Origin: Rhizomys pruinosus
Lineage: Eukaryota; Chordata; Mammalia; Rodentia; Spalacidae
Direction: 5' to 3'
Assembly: GCA_009823505.1 (NCBI GenBank)
Contig: VZQC01007114.1
Span: 1,331,352 to 1,395,351, forward strand
Length of the DNA stretch: 64,000 nt
The position numbers and the translations under genes were made by a program. The notes below the pieces were generated by a model. That model saw only the letters and a list, made by a program, of their open reading frames with translations. It did no database searches and was not told the origin of the DNA. Of this stretch, positions 60,809 through 64,000 are shown piece after piece (within the stretch, counting starts at the first letter, position 1; each line of letters opens with the position of its first letter).

Positions 60809-61032
60809 TAGCTTTTACTTGTTTATATTTTATGTGTATGAGTGTTTTGCTGCCTGTGTACATGTAAGCACACACGTGTTGTTAAAAGCCACTGGAGGCC
60901 AGAAGACTGCATCAGATCACCTGGAACTGGAGTTTTTAATAGTTGTTAGTCACCATGTGAGTACTGGGAATTGAACTCAGGCCTTATGAAAGAGCATCCA
61001 CTGCTCCCAACCCCTGAGCCATCTCTAGCCCC
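60809..61032 (-). mobile_element. B2/B3-class SINE
   Basis: Reverse: GTATGAGTGTTTTGCTGCC ... ACCCCTGAGCCATCTCTAGC. CAGATTAGTATTTT / CAGATAAGTATTTT flank it. Confidence 0.92.
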
Positions 61033-61194
61033 AGATAAGTATTTTAAAAGGCGCCATTTCTTATGGGAAGGGAATATAACATTGCTATTATAAATGTGTC
61101 TTCATTCATTCATTCCCTACCACTTCTCTAGCTTTGGGAAGACCAACTAAATTCTTTGTGCCAAAGCGTCATTGTCTGTAAGATATGGGTAGAA

Positions 61195-61363
61195 GCCGGG
61201 CGTGGTGGTGCACGCCTTTAATCCTAGCACTTGGGAGGCAGAGGCAGGCGGATCTTTGTGAGTTCAAGCCAGCCTGGTCTACAGAGTGAGTTCCAGGACA
61301 AGCTGGGGCTACAGGGGGACCCTGTCTCAAAAAGACCAAAAAAACAAAAAAAAAAAAAAAAAA
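61195..61363 (+). mobile_element. B1 SINE, very young
   Basis: Near-consensus body (GCCGGGCGTGGTGGTGCACG), long pure A-tail. Exact target duplication AGATATGGGTAGAA at 61181-61194 and 61364-61377. Confidence 0.97.
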
Positions 61364-61636
61364 AGATATGGGTAGAAATGATTCCTTTTTAAATGAGATA
61401 AAGTATATAAAATAAACAGGGCAAGGGAACCAAATACTAAGTTCTGAGCAATGTCACATGCTAGGTAGTTTTAGCTGATTAATAGAGTTTGTTAGCTTGT
61501 AATAAAGTATATTTATTGTTTAATGTACACATTGAAAGTTAGTGCAAAAGAGATTTTTCTTATGTGAAAGTAAAAATAAATAATATTAAGGCAAAAAGTC
61601 TTATACATAAAAGAATACTGTATCCCCCTGTGTTTT
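61364..61636. other. AT-rich intronic stretch
   Basis: Begins with the B1 target duplication. Nothing else recognised. Confidence 0.4.
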
Positions 61637-61780
61637 TTTTTATTTTTTGTTGTTTTCTGTCTTTTTGAGACAGGGTCCCCCTTTAGTCCCAGCTGGCCTG
61701 GAGCTCACTATGTAGACCAGGCCGGCCTTGAACTCACAGAGTGCTAGGAATATAGGGTGTGCACCACCATACGCAGCTTC
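61637..61780 (-). mobile_element. B1 SINE, internally deleted
   Basis: Reverse B1 (GAGACAGGGTCCCCCTTTAG) missing about 25 bp between the ACTCACAGAG and GTGCTAGG blocks. Confidence 0.9.
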
Positions 61781-61823
61781 CCAGCTATTTTATAATATAG
61801 AGGTGCATTGGAAGAAACTATAG

Positions 61824-62047
61824 GAGGCTAGAGAGGTGGGCTCAGCAGTTAAACCAGCGTGGTCCTCTGGCCGTGGACTCGAGTTTGATTCCCAGCATGC
61901 AAATCAGGCAGTTCACAAGTACCTGTAACACCAGCTCCGGGGATCCAGCAGCCTCTTCTGGCCTCTACGCACACTGTGCTCATGTGTTCAGGTGCACACA
62001 GAGACACACACGTACACATAAATAAAAATAATAAAATATTTTAAAAA
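61824..62047 (+). mobile_element. B2/B3-class SINE
   Basis: GAGGCTAGAGAGGTGGGCTC head, GAGTTTGATTCCCAGCATGC, AAATAAAAATAATAAAAT tail. Confidence 0.9.
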
Positions 62048-62683
62048 GGCGTTAGTGGCAATGAATTTGCTTATCCAAAATAGAACCATCTGGAGAGCTA
62101 CCTGGAGTATAGCTTTCCATATTCTGATACAGCACATTCTTTGTTTCACTATTCATATCTATAAAATGGTAACAAGGCCTCCAGCCATGGCCTGCATTTC
62201 CAAGGCTGTAATGAAAATGAATTGTTCTGTGCATTGCCTCCAACTGTTCTAAATAAATATCTTATAAAATCCAAAATAAATCATTGTTACACAGTGCCTT
62301 TTTAACATAACATGCAAAAATTTTAAATAATAGAAAAATGTTTTCTGGTATTTCTATTTGATTACTTATGTACTACATGCATTAGAAGAAATTTATACTA
62401 GAGCACATAACTCTTCCTTCTTTTCTCCATTGTCACTAACAAAAATAATTTCTCAAATTGAGAAAATTTATAAGCTTTCCTTTTAATTAGTTTTTTTAAG
62501 GAAATATAATTGTGTTTATACAACCATAAAGCCTGGAGATTTTAGTTTTTCAGAGCCTATTGATTATTTTCAAGTTGAGGGACTCACCATCATGAACAAA
62601 CAAAGATGAATCACTCATGGGTCCCTGTTGATCTTAAAGGAGCATGGAAGGAATGAAAATAAAAGGAGAAAAGCTGAAAAGAG
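62048..62683. other. Repeat-poor AT-rich stretch
   Basis: No repeat or gene recognised. Confidence 0.4.
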
Positions 62684-62903
62684 AGACTGGAGAGATGGTT
62701 CGCAAGTTAAGAGCACTGACTGCTCTTGTAGAGGACCCAGGTTGGAGTCCCAGCATCCACATGGCAGCTAACAACTGTCCATAACTCCAGTTCCAGGTGA
62801 TATGACACCATCTTCTTACATCTGTAGATGTTGCATGACACAAGTACCCTTACACACATTCAAGCAATATACTCATCACACAAAATAAAAATAATATTTT
62901 TTA
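62684..62903 (+). mobile_element. B2/B3-class SINE
   Basis: GAGACTGGAGAGATGGTTCG head, CTCCAGTTCCAGGTGATATG, AAAATAAAAATAATA tail. Confidence 0.92.
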
Positions 62904-62957
62904 AGTTGAATGGAGTTTGGAGAAAAAAAAAACACCCCTGACATACAGATGGTAAGA

Positions 62958-62966
62958 TAGATAATT

Positions 62967-63011
<45 letters not shown>

Positions 63012-63183
63012 AATATATAGATGATTAGATGGATGGATAGATGAATTGGTGGAAGAATGGAAAAATAGATGATTAGATGGATGGATAGATGGATGGATGA
63101 TAGATAATATGTATGAATGGACAGAGGGATGGATAGATAGATCGATTGATTACTGAGTGATATATTATTAGATGGATGGATGA
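62958..63183. repeat. (GATA)n/(GATG)n microsatellite
   Basis: Pure GATA at about 62970-63009, then mixed GATA, GATG and interrupted units. The open minus frames are repeat artefacts. Confidence 0.95.
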
Positions 63184-64000
63184 TACATTCACCCATACAC
63201 AAAGGAGAGGAAAGATCACAGTGAATGTGGACAGCAGTGGTTTCACAGGATCGACTGTGTCCGGATGTCCCCAAGTTACCCCCTCACACACACAGAGTGC
63301 CATTCACTTTATTTGATTCTTATGTTACCTTCATTGGATTAAAATAGGTTGTTTAATACATTCAACTCTATTCATCTGTCCCAAGTCCCTAAATATATAA
63401 ATGAGGCAATTTACACTTTGAAGTAGTGACCAGGCTAAACTTGTAACAGGGTTACTGACATCCTAGCAACTGAAAGGTAAGCACGACCTTTTCAAATTTG
63501 CCATGGTCCCCTAAAAAATAAACATGTACATTTTTATTTATTATGTTCAAGTTGTTTTGGCTAAAGGAAGGAGAAATTGCTGAGTTTACAGTTAGACCAC
63601 CAAATTAAGGAAGGATGGATCAAACACTGGCTGGCATTTGCACAAATGTAACAGATGAGACCTGCCGAATTGCTTTCACGTTGCTGAGTTCAGTATCTGC
63701 TCTGGGAATTAAATTCTTTTGTGGAACGCTAGTGGAAGGTCAAGGAATTTAGAATCAAAACAACAAAGAAGCAGACTGTACTGTTTCATATCTGTTTGTT
63801 CATAGAAGCTTCAAAATTTAGTTTGTTTACATCTTGTGTCTTGTTGATGCTTTATTTTCTTCTCAGAAGAGAGATGGTGCTCACAGATGATTCTGTAATC
63901 ATGCATAAAAGGGCTTGAAGTCCTGAATAGAAGGAGCAAGAGGAGAACCATATGACAGTGGTTAGAAAGTCTTCATAAGACTTGAAAATAGAACTCCATT
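63184..64000. other. Repeat-poor intronic block at window end
   Basis: AT-rich, no recognised gene or repeat. Confidence 0.45.

Larger units (their letters stand above)
47562..64000 (+). other. Sox5: Sox5 intron (5' portion), downstream of second exon
   Basis: This stretch starts with a GTAAGT donor. No following Sox5 exon was found before the window ends, so the intron is at least 16.4 kb. It contains the L1 copy, SINEs and microsatellites listed separately. Confidence 0.85.

Noticed and set aside
62876..63303. 132-codon minus-strand ORF rich in Ile, Tyr and Ser
   Set aside because: Produced by the GATA/GATG microsatellite.

Overview
This window is nuclear DNA of a myomorph rodent. The evidence is the very high density of 7SL-derived B1 SINEs and tRNA-derived B2/B3-class SINEs on both strands, a B4-like element, rodent-type L1 pieces, MaLR/ERV-type LTRs, long simple repeats and two spliced mammalian exons. 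The recent B2 copies do not look like the house-mouse B2 consensus: they have a 'GCCTAG' start and an internal 17-bp duplication. I therefore infer a rodent other than Mus or Rattus; the species cannot be fixed from the sequence alone.

The only functional protein-coding gene I can support is Sox5, a SoxD HMG-box transcription factor, on the + strand. Two small internal coding exons are present, at 16063-16186 and 47476-47561, separated by a 31,289-bp intron. They join in frame across a split Ser codon and encode the linker between the N-terminal coiled-coil/Q-rich region and the HMG box. Neither the HMG box nor the gene ends are here, so positions 1-16062, 16187-47475 and 47562-64000 are all Sox5 intron.

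The introns hold: a broken processed copy of Pgam1 (10.09-11.36 kb) with a B2 in its A-rich tail; an 18-bp, 17-copy minisatellite (18.08-18.39 kb) carrying a SOX-type motif in nearly every unit; a solo ERVK-like LTR with a near-perfect 6-bp target duplication (19.32-19.89 kb); nested SINE/LTR composites (22.2-23.1, 31.7-32.4 kb); an 800-bp degenerate TG-rich tract (36.9-37.7 kb); a hAT-like DNA transposon remnant with two nested SINEs (38.17-39.51 kb); a tandemly duplicated B4-like segment (40.46-40.94 kb); two complementary pyrimidine/purine microsatellites (51.35 and 52.59 kb); a 20-bp-arm hairpin (52.95-53.00 kb); and a 3.4-kb inverted, decayed L1 ORF2/3'UTR copy (57.2-60.6 kb). About 50 B1/B2 copies are placed individually, many with target-site duplications. 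Some repeat-poor AT-rich blocks could hold regulatory elements, but that needs cross-species alignment.

I found no operon-like, CRISPR-like or otherwise new gene system. The most useful leads are the SOX-motif minisatellite inside a SOX gene, the tandem NAGNAG splice acceptor on the first exon, a lineage-specific B2 subfamily, and two composite SINEs (B1-B1 and B2-B1) each bounded by a single target duplication.
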